Source of the DNA: Sitta carolinensis
Lineage: Eukaryota > Chordata > Aves > Passeriformes > Sittidae
DNA: 64,000 nucleotides
Reading direction: 5' to 3'
Assembly: GCA_032173965.1 (NCBI GenBank)
Contig: CM063295.1
Span: 2,480,001-2,544,000 of the forward strand
The notes under the pieces were generated by a model. That model was not told the DNA's origin, did not search any database, and worked only from the letters and a program-made list of their open reading frames with translations. Position 1 is the first letter of the stretch. Every line of letters starts with the position of its first letter. Positions 26,901-41,900 of the stretch are shown here, piece after piece. A program made the translations under genes and the position numbers.

Positions 26901-29900
26901 GGCTGCTGCTGCAGCTAAGGTTGCTTGTGATTGTCATGGTGTCAGGGGTACCTGAGCAAACAAACAGGTTTGAAATAATGTGACTGAGGATTTCTGTTTG
27001 GTCCTGACCCTATAGGACAGACCCTCCTCAGTTCTCCACTGTCCTGAGCTGCCAGTGGTCACAAGGTGCTTCTGTCTTCTGGATGGAGGCCTGGCACAAT
27101 GCAGTCTGAGCAACAGCAGCCCAAACATTCAGCTTTCATACTTCGTGCAGGGAGAGGCAGCTTCTCTGCTGTCCTTTATTCTTTGATACATGCTCTCTCT
27201 CTTTCTGTAACACATCTGTGCAGCCCTACAGAGCTTCCCTGCTGTTGTTTGGTGTGAGCCCCCAGCAGCACGGGCAGGAATAGATGACTGTGAATAGAGC
27301 AGATGCCAACCAAAGGGGCACGGGATGGGCAGGGGCCCCTTAGACCCTGACATGCAGGAAATCTGCTTTGAAACAGCTTGTCAGGTTTCCCTCCTGTGTA
27401 GCACAGAGGGTGTCGGCTTGTGCAGAGAACCTTTGCATCACATTGGATGGATGATCCATTTCTGTGAGTCAGTCAGGGGTCATCAGACTTCCAGGGAATT
27501 CACCAGCCCACTGGCTGCTGGCTGGAGGTGTTCAGAGTTATCTGGGTGTTCAGACCCAAGTCTGATATGTTTTGGCAATAGGGGCCAGGCAGTCACACAG
27601 TCTGAGACATAAAGCTCACTTGGAGAAGCCTCCTTAATAATTTTGTCTTACTCTTCAGCTCAGAAAATCTATGTGCCTCATTTATTTCTTTTCCCAGGGA
27701 TGGTGAGAGCAGCAATGTGAGTATTATTCTGCCCTGTCCTCCTTGGAAGAGTGTTGTTTTTCTGTTGCAGCCTAGTTTGGGTTTCTGGTGCTGTAAATGC
27801 AGGTCCTCCAGCATTCCTGGCACTCAGCAGCATCATGTTTACACCCCTTTCCCACCTCCACTTTCTCCTCTGCACTTGATTTCCAGTAAGTTCCTGACTT
27901 GCTGTCACCTTAGATAAGTCACTCTTCCATCTCCTGCTTTCCCAGCTGTGGAGGGAGAATTGTGCCTCTCTGCAGAGCTGGGAAGCTTTGAGAGTGCCAC
28001 AAAAGGAGCTGGATACGGGCTTGCTCTATTCATTGTGCTTGACAACTCAGTAAATAAAACTTCACTCAATTGCTCGCTCTGTAATTCACATATAAAAGAC
28101 CTGTCATTCTGATCTCCCCCACACCATGCTTGAAATGCAAAGGATGGAGTGAGACCTTCTAGTAAAAGCAGCATAATTTCAGCACAGTACAGAATGGGCT
28201 CTGAGGGTATTGTCATAAATAACTTACTGCACCTGCCTTGGCAGGAAGAGCAGAGTGGTGAACCTGCCCTTTGTCATGACCTTCCAGCATTTAAGTGGAT
28301 CTTGTGACATTTGACCTTCTGGATCCTCAGAGGGAGCAGGAACTGTTGTAGCTTTCCAGAAGAAGGCAGAGGATTTTCTTGTAGAGCTGGGGCCTGTCCT
28401 GTCACTGTGCTGAGGGACGATGTTGCTGCAGTGTCTCTCGGGCAGGGGATCTCTCACCTTCTCTCCAGTTTGTCAGTGTGCTCTGATCACACAGTTGGTA
28501 ATTTGACGAGAAGGGCTTTGGTGGTAAAGGCAGCTTCAGCTGTTCCCACCCTGCTTTGGGGTTCACTGCCTTCTCTCCTGTGCCAGAACTGGGAGAGGCT
28601 GTGCACATCCAGCTCAAGACATCACCCTCCAGAAAGGGGGAGTGGGCAGGGAGATGTGTCCTGGGGAGGACAGCACCAGGTGGGCTCAGGGTGCAGAAGG
28701 TGGTGATGGCAGCTGTGGTTTCATTCCAGATGTTTCTCCCAGCCTGGCAATGCTGGTGTTTCAGTGACAAGCTTTGAGACAGTGCAGGAATTGTGATTCT
28801 TCTCTGGGTGGCCAGGGTGGAGGATGGTTGGTGTCTCAGGTGGTGTTGGTAGCCCTGCAGCACCCCTGGGGAAGCACAGGAGGGATTGAGGAGTGGATTG
28901 GAGTGGCTTAGCAGGATGGTGGAAGCCAAGCAGCATTTCCCCCTGTGGAGCTGTGCCATGGAGGCACGGGAGAGCTCTCAGCACTGTGCTGCCTTGTCTG
29001 TTCCCAGTGTTAGGTCATAGCTCGTTCTTCCTGGGTTTCCTGCAGAAATCAGGACTGTGCTGGGCTTAAAGCCAGCGTTGCCTAGACCATGGATTTAGGG
29101 AGCAGGCCTTTGCCAAGCTGCTGCACCCCCGTACTCCAACACCCAGGCAGGTCAGTATGGACACAATCAGACCTTGCCTGTCTGCGCTGCTTTCTCTTTC
29201 CTGTGCTCACCTTCTTGCTTTGACCTTTCCCTTCCCTCTTTGTGTCCCCACTGAATGGCTGCCAGCCCCTGCCAGCTCTGCCCTTAGAGCTGCCACTTGT
29301 GATTCCTGAAAGGCCCACGGGCGGGAGTGAGTGAGGGCCGAGCAGGGAGCAGTCCTTTGTTACAATGAGTTTTCTTTTCCCCCTTCCTTCAGATACAGCA
29401 CAAAGAATCCCTCTCTGCAGTCCGAGACAGTTCATTACAAGAGAGGGGTAAGCCAGCAATTCTCCCTGCCTTCCTTCAAGATTGATTTCTCAGAGTGGAA
29501 GGACGATGAGGTATGTGTCTTCTCAGTGTCCCCTTCTTTCCTCCCCCCGTTGTCCCAGAAGCACTGGCCTCTGTTTAGTGCCATCAAGTTATGGCTGAAA
29601 GACACTTTCTCCCAGCTCCTCTAGTGTGTTTTGTGGGTACTGCCCTGGGAGGAGCAGTATGGGAGCTTGGCAGATCAGGCCAGCTGGGAGGAAATCCAGA
29701 GAAGAGGCTTTTGATATCACTGATCAGCTGATTTAGGAGGGAGGCTGCAGAGATTGACACTGGAGCTTCTCCTGGAAAACCTGCTTTCCTCAGTCCTTCT
29801 CTCCCTGCCAGCCAAAGAGCTGGTGGGAACAAATGTCTGTTGTGATCTCTGTTTTTATGGGTTTTAGTTTTAAGATTCTGGGGGTTTTGGGTGGTCCTCT

Positions 29901-32900
29901 AGAACAGTGGTCTCCAGAGTGAGGTGCATGCAGTACAATTTATTGGGGTGTGGCAAGGACTTCAGAAATACATGTATATAACCCACAGTTGATAAACACA
30001 CTTATATTGGGAATATGTGCTCAAAACACATTACTGATGGGATGAATAATTAGAATAGTTTGGAGACCACTGTCCTGAAGAGTCCTGCTCTGTTAAAGGG
30101 CCACATCCTGCACTATTATCTGCAGCAATACAGTGTTCAGAAGGGATATTCTTCTTCTGGGGCATATTTACACTGGCACATCAATGCTGAATAAGGGAAC
30201 GTTTTCCTCTTCTTAATTTAACCCATAACTGCAAAGAGACCAGGACTTGATTTTAATTAAGCTTTGTGGCTTTTCTACATACCAAGATTTGTGAAATCCT
30301 GTTAATTTTGGTATCTGCAAAATTCCAACATGGGCAGTAAGCCTCATTTCTGAGCCTTAAAACTTTGACCCAAGGGCTTCCCCTGCACGTGGCATAGGGA
30401 AGGAAAGCCTTGGTCTTTTCCCTGCTCTGTGCAGAATTGTGATAAGAGATTTCAAAGGCAGAGTAGTTGTTCTGTAGCTACTGCTAATATAATTGTTCCT
30501 GTGGACCCCTCTCCAGGAAGTGCACACTGATAATGGTGTTCATTTCCTGACCCAAGCCTGTGCAGGTGTATTGTGTATGTGAACCTTGCTAGATAACTCT
30601 ACCTATTAAAAAAAAGAAGAAATAAAAAAGGGGGAAAAAAGGAAAGGAAAAAAAAGACTAATCTTTCATGTATTTGAAAGATTGAATAGCTATTGTCCTG
30701 AAGTTACAGTTACAACTATAATCAGTCCTGTGCCTTAACAAATGCCATGGTGGTTACCAAGAGCCTGCAGAGTCTGGTCTGGTCTCCTGATGTCTTGGCT
30801 TCTCTGCCAGTAGATGATTTCACAAGTTCAGCCTACAAAAGCCTGGAAGAGCTGCTTTTCAATCCCTTCTGTTTTCTGAGAGAGCTCAGTTCCCTTTCTT
30901 CTTAAAGAATTGAGAAGCTTAATTTTCACTTTTGTTCCTGTCAGCAAGGTTTTTAACTCAAGTACTAAAGTCATATCCCTTTGACAAATTAAAGGAAAAG
31001 TGACTTTCCAGTTCTCTTTGCTTGTTCTGCTGCATCCTCTGCTTCCTCTTTTTTTCATTGGTGTTACTGGGAGCTGGAAAAAATGGGGAGCAAGCACTGT
31101 GATTCCAAAGAGTTTCACCTCCCATGTCAGCTCTGTGTTACATATTGGTCCTTGTCTTAAATCTTCCTAACTGGCCACCAAAATGCAGCACTTCTATCTG
31201 AGACAGCTGGCAGTGTCTTAGCTGTGTACAACTGACATTTCACATTTCTTTTCAGCTTTGTTATTGGTGTTATTCAAACCCCCAGATTTATTTCATATTT
31301 TTTCTTAGGGTAATACTCGGATATGACGTAGGTCTTGGCTGGGGAAGAAGGGAGACTGATGTTATGTTGGGTTGGTCTCTGAAAAGCTTTATAAAAGTTT
31401 ATTTCATCTTCTTCATTTACTGATTTGCTTGGAAATTATAGAGTGTGGTTTGTGCCAAGCGAGTTGTGTTCAGGGCCCTAAAAATGAATGTGGAATGGTG
31501 CCTTAAAGAGGCCTTTTGAGAACACTGGAGTTTATATGGTAGAACAACCTCAGTTCTGTGATGTGACTTTCCCTTCAAATGGTTTATCTTTTGAGGGACA
31601 GGAGCAAATCAGGCTGCAAATGATGTTGGGGCTGTGACAAAGTGATGGAAGCCCCAGAGCACTGTCTGAAGGTGCTGCAGTACCTAGAATTGGGTCTCAG
31701 TTTTCATGGAGAAACTAAAAACAGATTACCTGGAGCATCAGGGTGAAAAGACATTTCCTTTTTAAGTCTTGGCAAGAGATGAGACAAAAACGTCCAAGTC
31801 AGTAATTAAAAAAAACAGCAGAAATCCAGTCCCTGAGCCACTTCCATTCATGGCTGAGGACAGTGTTTGTAAGGTTGCCTTTTCCTTGTATTTCTGAGAT
31901 ACACAGAGCTTTTGATGTGCTTTAATGAGGTGTAGGGCAAAGGGAGAAACTGAGACTGTTTCCCTTGCACTCAGATTTTCGCTCTCACCAATTAGAAGCT
32001 CAAGGACTTGCATTTCATAACATGCCAAGAGATGAAAATCAGTCTGGTGTTTCCTTAGTGTTGTGTGAGCTTGAAGTTTTGCAGATTTTCCTCATGTCTT
32101 CAGGAACTCCAGACCAGAGCCAGGGTCTCTTTGTGGTGTTGGGAGCACAATGTGCTGCTGTGCTAAAGCCAACATATCCTGTTGTATGTAGGCAAAATTG
32201 TGGCACTGGATATATTTTAAGAAACCTGTCCTTCTACAAATCACTCAGAAGACTTTTAGAATACATGAATTAATGAGAATTAAATACCATTTGGAACTCA
32301 AACTGAGATCCTTTGCCTTGCTTTGCTGGTGTTTAGTACCACATGAATGTGTGTGTGTTGTAGCTGACTCCCTTTCAAAGCTGGTGCCTGGAATTTTAAA
32401 TCCTCCTGCTCCATTGTGTCCTTTTGAGACCAGGAGCTGAGGCTCTGTCAGAAGGGCCCTTCATTGAACTCACATGATCTCCAGTGTTGTCTTCAGGCAA
32501 GTCTGGTGGGAATTGTGTAACCTCAGCTCATTTCTTTCCCTCAGCTGAACTTTGACCTGGACCGTGGTGTGTTCCCTGTGGTCATCCGAGCAGTGGTGGA
32601 TGAAGGGGATGGTAAGAATTGAGGTTCTGTTCCCATGGTCTTCTCCTGAATCTCTCTGAGCTTCTGTGACCCCTTTCAGGCTCCTTGGGGAGCCTTTCCA
32701 GAATTGAAATACTTCAGGAGTTCACCATAACTTCCCTTTATTAAAAGGGTCAAGCTAACCACATAAAAAATCATACTTTTAAAAATAGCCTTCATTTTTT
32801 TTTAACAGGAAAAATGGCCAGGTTTTTATTGTTGAAATAGTGTTTAGGAGAGCTCCTGGCTCTGCCACCAGTGCCAGGCACACAAATTAGAGCAAATGAC

Positions 32901-35900
32901 ATCGCTGCTTGTTGGGTTTTGCTTTTGCAGTTTATAGGTGAAGGAGGGTGGAGCTGGTCTGTTCTCCCCCTTGGAGGGGTCAGTTGTCTTCCTAAAATCC
33001 TGGGAATGGGCAGAGAAAAGGAAATGGCTTTAAAATACTCAGGTCACTCTTCAGCCAAATGCAGCTTCATGCAGCAGTTTGAAATTATGCTTTTTCTGAG
33101 TATGTTGAATGGTTATAATAAAAGAGCATAACCTCTCAGGAGAAATAATTGTTGAATATTTAAAATTAATTAATTAATAATTAATTAATAATTATTAACT
33201 AATTTTATTTCTTAATTATGATTAATTGATTATTTTTAAAGCACACTGGAGTTGCTTTAAAGTTCTAGAGAGGGTAGTCCAGTGAATATTTAGATTATTA
33301 CTTTTAGATTAATACTCACTTTACATGGTATTTCCCTTAGGGGATGTGTGCTTTTGGGCTCATCTGGAGTGTCAGCAATGAACAGGGCACAAGGAAGTCA
33401 CGTTTTCTTTAAAATTGGAGGCTTTTATGGTCAGCAGGAGCAGCATTTCACTTCTGTAACATTTTGTACAAAGTTTAAGATCATTAGAAAAGAAAAAATC
33501 CATTGTTGATCACATCGTTCAGGTCAGTCACTTGCTCAGTTTCTTATGTTGTAGATGTGAAAAAGCCCAGAAACTCCTTACATTATTTTGCAGTCTTCCA
33601 AGCAGACAGAAATAGAACTGAATAAGCCAATTGAAAGTGTGACTAACAAAGCACAGTGCAACATAAAGGAAATTACTTCTAAAGTGCATCTATTTTTAGT
33701 GATTTCAGGCCCTGTTAGTAAAATCGACATATATGTGTATTTCTTGACCATAGATATAAAACAGCTTCCTCTGTTTATGGAACTTTGGCAAGGTGTTTAT
33801 ACTCTCTAATGTTGGGCATGTCTAGAAGGATCAAAAATAGAACAGGAGGCAGTATGGGAAGAAACATACATTTATACACATACCATGCCTGGTCTTAGCC
33901 AATAATGTACTCCCATCTATTTTAATAACCTAGAAAACCAACTGCTTTTAAATCCCCTCCTGGAAAAAATATCAGCACAAAAATGTGTGACATTTGAGCG
34001 AGATTTGAGGGAATTGTGTATTTTGGTTCTTTTTTTTTAACTGATGGGACTGGAAGGAGCTGCTGTGGTGTGTTTGGAGCACCTGGGAAATCACAGCTGG
34101 CCTGGAGCCACTTGTGTTCAGTAAGGGTGAATGGTAAATTAAAACAGCACTCAGGGAGATGCTGGTTTGGACTGAAGGCTGCCATGGCTTGCAGTGTTAG
34201 CCCTGCCCTGTTGCTGCCAGTGGGATTGTTCCCAGGGAGGGGCAGGGCACAGGAAGGAAAGGTGCTGCACAGAGCAGCCACACCACTGCAGCCACTCCTG
34301 GAATGCACAAAGAATATGAATTGTTCCTCTTCCTTGGCCATTCACACCGAGGGAAGGGACCTGAATTTTGTTTACTCTGAGAGACAGAGCACTTTTGCTC
34401 TTGGCTGGCAGTGAGAGGAACAAGCAGATGAATTCCCATTTTAACCCCCTTTTCTGCATTTTGTCGTGTTCCTGATTGCACCCAAATTGCCATGAGCAGC
34501 TACCCAGCAAATCTGCAGGCAAATCTCCCATTGCTGTGGGATTAAGAGGGAACCCTCAAGTTTGGAAGAGGGAAAACACTTGTCTTTGGGGAAAGCTGGA
34601 AATGTTCCAGTGTCTGAAGTCAGTATGAGAAATAAGTGTTTTATAGGCATGTCTGACTAGACTGAGATAAAGTGATAAGTAACAGGACTGGAAGTGCTGC
34701 CAATTGCTGTTAAACCTGATAGATCTGTGATAAATTCAGGTAATTAAACCCAGGAATTTGAGAGGACAGGACAATCCCACTGAGTGCTTTGTTTTACTGT
34801 CCCTTTCCAAACTGGGATAGTTTGGAGCATCCAGGACAATGAAGGCATGGTTGTGCAGGGCCACCACAGAGCCCAGCAGGATTTTGTTCTTGCTCTGTTC
34901 TGAACCAACTTGATGACAAGATAAGTTCTAAATGCAGGAGAAGGTGAAAATGGCAGCTCAGAAACTGTAAATGCACTAAAATTCAACTCAGGGTATTTCT
35001 ATGCTCGTGCTGCTTGAGAGATTTAACCAGTTCTGCCCTTTCTCTTTTTGCAGTGGTGGTTGAGGTCACTGGTCATGCCCATGTTCTTCTGGCTGCTTTT
35101 GAAAAGGTAAATGAGGGGTTTTTTATCCCTCTGTCCCTGTTCTTGTGTATGTAAACATTTCCACAGGTCATTAGTTTGTATTTATATAACACTTGGCACA
35201 GTGAGTCCTGGCCTGTGACTGGGGTTCCTGGGTGCTGCTGTAGGACAAAGAGTCATTTGCAGAAGCTCCTGTGCAGCCTGTAATTATCATTTGTGCCTGA
35301 GCTGGTCACTCAGGGAACAGCAGGGGTGTTTCCTGTGTGTGTTCCCTTGGGGGGTGGAAGGTGTTGGCCATGGCTGCTGCCTTGCAGTTTTCCAGGGCTT
35401 CATGATTTTTGCAAAAGTGGATCTACTGTGTCCAGACCCTGTTGCACCATTGCTAGGCTTGAGTTTACACACAGGACCAAGCCCTCTTGGCAGGATTGGG
35501 ATGCATCCTGTGTAAAAGCTGAGTTCACTGCTTTTGAGTGGTGTGTTTGATGTAAGTGACCCCTGCCTACATGGTAAGGCCAAGTTGTGTGCACAAGCCT
35601 TGATAACAAACTGTTCCCCTGGTAACTGGACTCTGAAAATAGTTGCAATATCCATAGCTGGACCTATCCATAGCATGACCCTGTTGTGACTGGTTGTGGT
35701 AATACTGCAGACACATTTTCTGGGCAGGTGGTACTTGTAAGTGACAAGCTGAGGTATGGCAAGAGGTGGTGGAGCAGAGCTGGAAGTGTAGTGTAGAGGG
35801 GAGCAGCATCAGTGCTGTGCTGTTGGAAATTCCCCACTTCCCAGCTGGCAGGTGGCTAACTTCTGTATCTCAATCTGCCTGGTTCCTGCCAGCTCCTAAT

Positions 35901-38900
35901 TCTGTTGCTCCGAGGTGGATAATGTGGCTGGTGACAAGCTGAGTCAGAGGGCATGGCAAGCACAGTCAGTCCTAAGGAAGCATATGGCTGGAAGATGTTC
36001 TGAGTGTTCTGGGTTGCTTTTTGTTGGACTTGTCTGTGAAGAAAGTGAGTTTTCCCCTGTTAGAAAGGCTGTTCTGAGCACTGGCTTTGCTTTGCTCCTG
36101 GCAATTGGACATCTGTCAGAAATGAGATGGAGTCAGCTGCAGTATCCCTAGGACCAGGGCAGGGATGTTATTGAAGTTTCCTCTGGCTGATGTGAAAAAA
36201 CAAGACACTGGAATCCTTCAGTCATAGTTCAACCACTTCCTACCTTTCATCTTCCACTGAATGCTTAAAACAAGATTAAAATTTCCCTTTTAATAAAAAG
36301 TCACAAGGCAAAGTACATGTTGAGTTCCTCATCCTCTCTGGTTAAAATACATTCCCCATCCTTAAAGGAATTGGGGCTTTTGAAGTGTAGGTCCATAAAT
36401 CCAGGGGATGTCCTTGATAAAAGAGCACTGCTGATGCCCAGAGCTTGTTCAGAGGAAAAACAGACCAGCAGGACTTGGTAACTTGCTATTTGTTTGTATC
36501 TTTAAGATCAGAAGAGTAACCTTGATCCTGTGTGTAGTCTGACCTTGCAGCTCCTCCAGAGGCAAAACTTGTTTGCCTGAAAACGGGACTGTTTTGTCTG
36601 TGGTGCAGTGTTGTTGTGCCTTCCTTCTGAGACTCCTCCAGCAAACAGATGCAGATCTGCAGCTGTTCACAGGCCCTGCTGGAGCATTCCCTGAGACTCC
36701 TTTGCTGCTCTCTAGGCTGTGGCAGGGGAGTTGGTCTCTCTCAGTCTAGTGAATGAGTGGATGATGGGGAAAGTAGAAGTGGCACACTACCCGCACCACT
36801 AATTCTGGCACCAGGCATGCACAGAATTGTTCCAGCTGTGCCTGCTGCCACTGGGCAATGAAAGGCTCACAGCCCTGAGGTGTGGAGCACATGGGACTTG
36901 TTTCTGACTCCATCCAATGGACAGTCCTTGTTCTCAGCCTCATGGCAGCCCCTTGCTCTGTCAGGGCTCTTGGCCTCAGCCACTCCGTCACTTGGTGTTA
37001 TTTAGGGTGTTAACAAATATCCCCCGCCAGGTCTTGCTGGACTGGCTGAAATAGTGTCTGCACCAGCTGGACTGCTTGCAGCCTGAAAGCATCTAGTGTG
37101 CCAGGCGAGTTTTGTGTGGGCTCTGACCCCCTTGAGCCAGGTTTAGCTTGGGCCAAGCCCTCCTGGCTCTGCACTGGAGCAGAGCAGTAGCTCTCCAATA
37201 CCCTGTTCCACTAACTCTGCTGGGGGGACTGCTGCCATCCAGGCTGTCCTGCTGGTACACACCCCACTCTCCCCCTAGCTAGCAGACACCACCTCTGAAA
37301 TGAGCCCCTTCTGATTTGTGCACTGCAGCTATTTAATGCTTTAATATCTTTTCCTTTCCTGCTAGCACGTTGATGGCAGTTTTTCCGTGAAACCGCTAAA
37401 ACAGAAGCAGATCGTAAGTACCTGTTTCCCTTCTACTCTTGGTTAAAGACTTGCTGGTGCCTGGCCGGTGCCACAGGTGCCTGGCTGTACCCAGTGGGAA
37501 GGTTTGGTGTTCACTGAGAGCCTGAGATCTCACTTCCTCAGTCCAGATACTGTAAGCATAGACAGCAAGGTGCTGGCAATCCTTAATTTTGCCGTTTTGT
37601 CTCCTATCCTGGTGAGGTGTGACTCCCAGAAGCTGGGTAGTGTCTTATCAAGGCTGAGGTTGCATTCTATCCTACATAGTCAGAAATACATAAGCAACTT
37701 CAGATTGCTAAGATTGACAAGAATTTCAGCTTCTGGTAAGAAATCAGGTAGTGATTCTACTGCATGGATCAGCTAGAAATGTCTTCAAGAAAGATGAAAT
37801 TTTGGTGGTCGATCCTTTCAGCTTTAGCTGTGTGCTGTTTTAGCTTTAAGTGAGTTTCACTTCATCAGCTTACTTGATAGCTAGGGTCTTCTATTTGAAT
37901 TAAGTTCCTTTTGCTAGCAAGAAGGTCATTAAGGACCTTAATAAGACATTATTTGGTCTAAGATGTTCATTCCAATCCCTGGGTCAGGAGAGAGCTACAA
38001 GCACTATCAGTAATCATAGCTCAAGATGGCATTTGGAAAAACACACAGCACCACTGAAACTGAGATAGCATCTGCACCCTTAGGAGAACAGAGCAGAGGT
38101 GTAGAGTCTGTGTCTGCAGTAAACCATCTGTATGACATTGTACATTCTTCGCCATCCCTGCTTTTCTTTTGCCTTCCTGCCATTGCCAGGGCTGTGGGTA
38201 CCTTTTGTGGGCATTGATCAGGAAGCAGCAGTGAGCTGAGCTGCTCTGTGCTGAGATCAGTTGTAGTATAAGCCCCAAGCTGTCTGAAGACAGTCAGCAT
38301 GGATGAATACAAACAGATGGATCAGCAGAAAACCAGGACCTGGACTTGGCCAGTGGCTCCGTGTGCATCCACCATAAATAGCAGCAGAAGCCTTTGGAAG
38401 GATGACGTGGTGTGGGATGGGTTAGAGAAGCATGAAGGTGAAGCATTGTGTACAACCACCTGCTCCTTCTGAATTGCTCCCACTCTGAAAACCTAGAGTT
38501 CTTCCCAGGAAGGGCTTTGTTGCACTGCTCACCCTTTCCCTGCTGGGACAGAAGCTCCTCAGGATTTTTAGAGGGAAGAAGTCAAAAGGAACGCAGACTC
38601 CTGCAGAGACTTGGGCCTCTTTCTTCCTGACCTCTTCTGTGCTTTGAGCTGACAACTTCTGCACTCACAGTCGCTCATCATGATCCTCTGAGGAGTCAGG
38701 ATGCTGGAACAAGGCTCTCTTTGAAATGCCAAGTTACAAAAGAACATCTCCTACATAATTGTTCCAAATTTCCTGGGTGAGTTGTGAACTGCTGCAGAGG
38801 GTTTTGCTCAGCAGTCCAACAGCTGATCTCATTGCCATGAAATGCAGGCCTAGAACAGATTGTCTGTGAGCTGCACACTGAGTTACACAGGGAGACTCTG

Positions 38901-41900
38901 GAATTAGTTTGTTATCACTGCTGTGTCCCAGCTCAGAATATTTCTGAACTGGCAAATGGGCTGGGTACAGCCAGCTCCTGCCCCCATATTGCCATGTGTC
39001 ATCTTCTGCAGCCCTGGAATGCCATGGCAAGGCCACTTCTCAGTAGTGACAGGAGGAGAGGAGAGAGGCCAGTTTGACATAGGAATTACAGAGGCCCTGG
39101 GATTGATGAGCTCCTTTTAGCACTGGGGTGCTGGTGGCTTGGCTTCACTGCATGTTGGGAGCTGGGCAGCTACTGGAGATGGCAGGGAAGTGTTTCCTCC
39201 CACTTTTTGTGAGATGTGCCTGTTTACCAAACAAACTTGCAACCCCCTCACACTTCTACCTGTCATGAGGGTTTCTGTGGAGGAACATACCCTTCTCTGG
39301 GGAAGCTGCTGTGTAGCACCAGATCACAGAATCACAGAATCATTTAGGTTGGGAAAGGGCTGCAAGATCATCAAGTCCAACCTGTGACTGATCACCACCA
39401 TGCCACCCAGCCCAGTCATTCCTTGAACACCTGCAGGGATGGTGACTCCACCACCTCCTTGGGCAGCCCTTTCCAATGTTTAACCACCCTTTCTGTGAAG
39501 AAATTCCTCCCAGTGTCCAACCTGAGCCTCCCCTGCTGTTACAGATCCTTCTGTGGAGCCTTCCTACCACCAGCAGATAAACACTCTCACCAAACTTAGT
39601 GTTGTCTGTGAACTTACTGATCCCCTCATCCAGATCATCAGTAAAGATGTTTAACAGGGCTGAATCTTGACTGCCTCAGTGCTGTAACTCTGCTGCTCAG
39701 TGGGGTTTGCAGGCAGCTGCCAGTTTGTAGAAGTCATGACTTGGAGTTGTCCCAGGCTGGGGCTCTGAGCAACTTCCACCTGTGCTTCAAGCACCCTCTG
39801 CCACCACACCCCCAATTTAGAGATGCCACCAAGGGCCTGGGCATGGCAGTGAATGACACTGCACTAGCACAGTTAGTAACACTCCTTGAGTGCTTCTCAT
39901 GTTAAGGGACACGGTTTGTCCTCAGTAGTTTAACCTTATGCTCCCAGGGGATGGACAGGGAGGTGATATGCTGCCACTGGTGTGCCAGTAAGGAGCTGTT
40001 GGCACAGCCCATCCTCTGAGGTTGCAAAAATGGGTGCAAGTTCATTCTGGTTACAGTTAAGCAGGACCTCACAGAGGAGAGGACTGTAGAACGCTGATGC
40101 CTCTGGATTATTTGAACTGTGGGCATGTATTCCCAATGTCTGGGACAAGCAGAGTACTTGTTTTTAGATTATTTTGATAGCCCAGCTAGCCACTTTTGTT
40201 ACTCTCTGCTCAGACCAGGCAGGATGGGCTCTACTTTTTGAGCAAGGAGAGACTCGTTCTCCCAGCTGTCCTCTGCAATATTTGTTTCTGTTACCTTTTT
40301 CATGTCACTATAGGGGAACTCTGGGTGTAACACGGACATTTGACACAGGGAGGGAGGCAAGGTGATCATAAACCAGTAAGGACAGAGCAGCTGTCACTCC
40401 AGCTCTGGTGTTCTCCCCTAGGTTGACCGGGTGAGCTACCTGCTTCAGGAGATCTACGGCATCGAGAACAAAAACAACCAGGAGACCAAGGTAAAGCTGC
40501 CCAGGAGGCGCCCTCAGCTGGGAGTTTCCAGCCTGCACCTTCTGCTTTTGAGCTTAACAATGGGGATTGTCAGGACAATGTGGAGGTGCTTCCCAGAGTC
40601 AAGCCTGTGCCATTCCTGCAGGCACCCAGGAAGCCCAGGGATGACAGATCAGCCCTGCTGTCAGGCCTAGTCAGTGGAGTTGTGCTGAGGTAATTTTAGG
40701 CAGCATGAGGCTCTTGAGGATGTTCTCTGTGGCTGGGATTGCTAGGAGAGAAGGGCATCAGTGCCCCAGGGCTGTGTCAGAGTGCTGATTTTTCGGGCCT
40801 GTAGAGAGCCAGTGTTGCTGTTTCTCTGCAGCCAAGGCAGTTGTGCCTGGTGTCATTGCTTTGCCCTTGTGGCTCCTTCATGTTCTGGTTGGGGGTTCTG
40901 CATGTTCCTGTAGAGTTTCAGAGAACTGAGCTCTCTGGGGCTTGCCAGTGTCCAGAGACATTCCTCTTGCATTCCCCAGCAGGAGGGAGCACAGCACCCC
41001 TAAGGGTAGCATTTATGCAAATGCAATAACCAGAAACGTTTCCCATCTTGAGGCAGGAGCTGCTGCTGGATCCCAGCCTGCTGCACAGCCCTGCACAAGT
41101 TGTGTGACTGCTTTATTCTTCCTTTAGCCTTTGTAGAGCTGCCCTTTGCTGCCACCTGGGCTGTGGAGTGTACCCAGTGCTGGCCTTGGGATCACACCGG
41201 GTTGGGGAATCCATGATTTGCACACAGTGGAGTAGCCACAGAGCAAGACAAGCAGGATTTCCACCCCAGTGCCCTGCCCAGAGCATCCTGTGATCCCTAT
41301 CTGCCTGTGCCAACAGGTAGCACCTGAAGAGGCAGGAGGGAGGTCTTTTCCAAGATTTTTCTTGCACAGGATTGAGGGAGGGAGTTAGCAGGATTGAGGG
41401 CTTCTTTTGGGGCCTTCCAGGGTCTTGTGATGTTTCTCGTGATCCAGCAATCCCATGTTCCTGGCCCATCAGATAAGTGGCCTGGGGCCATTTTTGTTCT
41501 TCCTTATTCAGCAAACCATGTGAGTGGGACAGCAAAGAGCCTGCTCTCCCTCCAAAAAAAGGCTGTGTGAGGATGTGGCAGCAGCACAATTGCTGTTTAC
41601 ACCCAGGTTACCTGTGTGGTAGCCCCAGGTGAAGGTGGAGGGTACCCCATCTTGGTGGGCTCTGGCACAGCTCCTGTGACATCAGTGGGGAGACTGTGGA
41701 GTTTCCTGGTGTCAGTTTTGTGGTTGGAGAGTGAGTTTCTCTCCTAGCTTGGTCAGTGGCTGTGATGCAATTTGTGGGGCTCTGAGAAAGATGGGTGTGA
41801 AGCAGGTTCACGGTGAATGGGTGCACACTGAGCCTTTTACCAGGGTAGCTGTGGGCAGGTGGGCACCCTGGGCTGCTACAGGAGAGTCACTCACTTGCTC

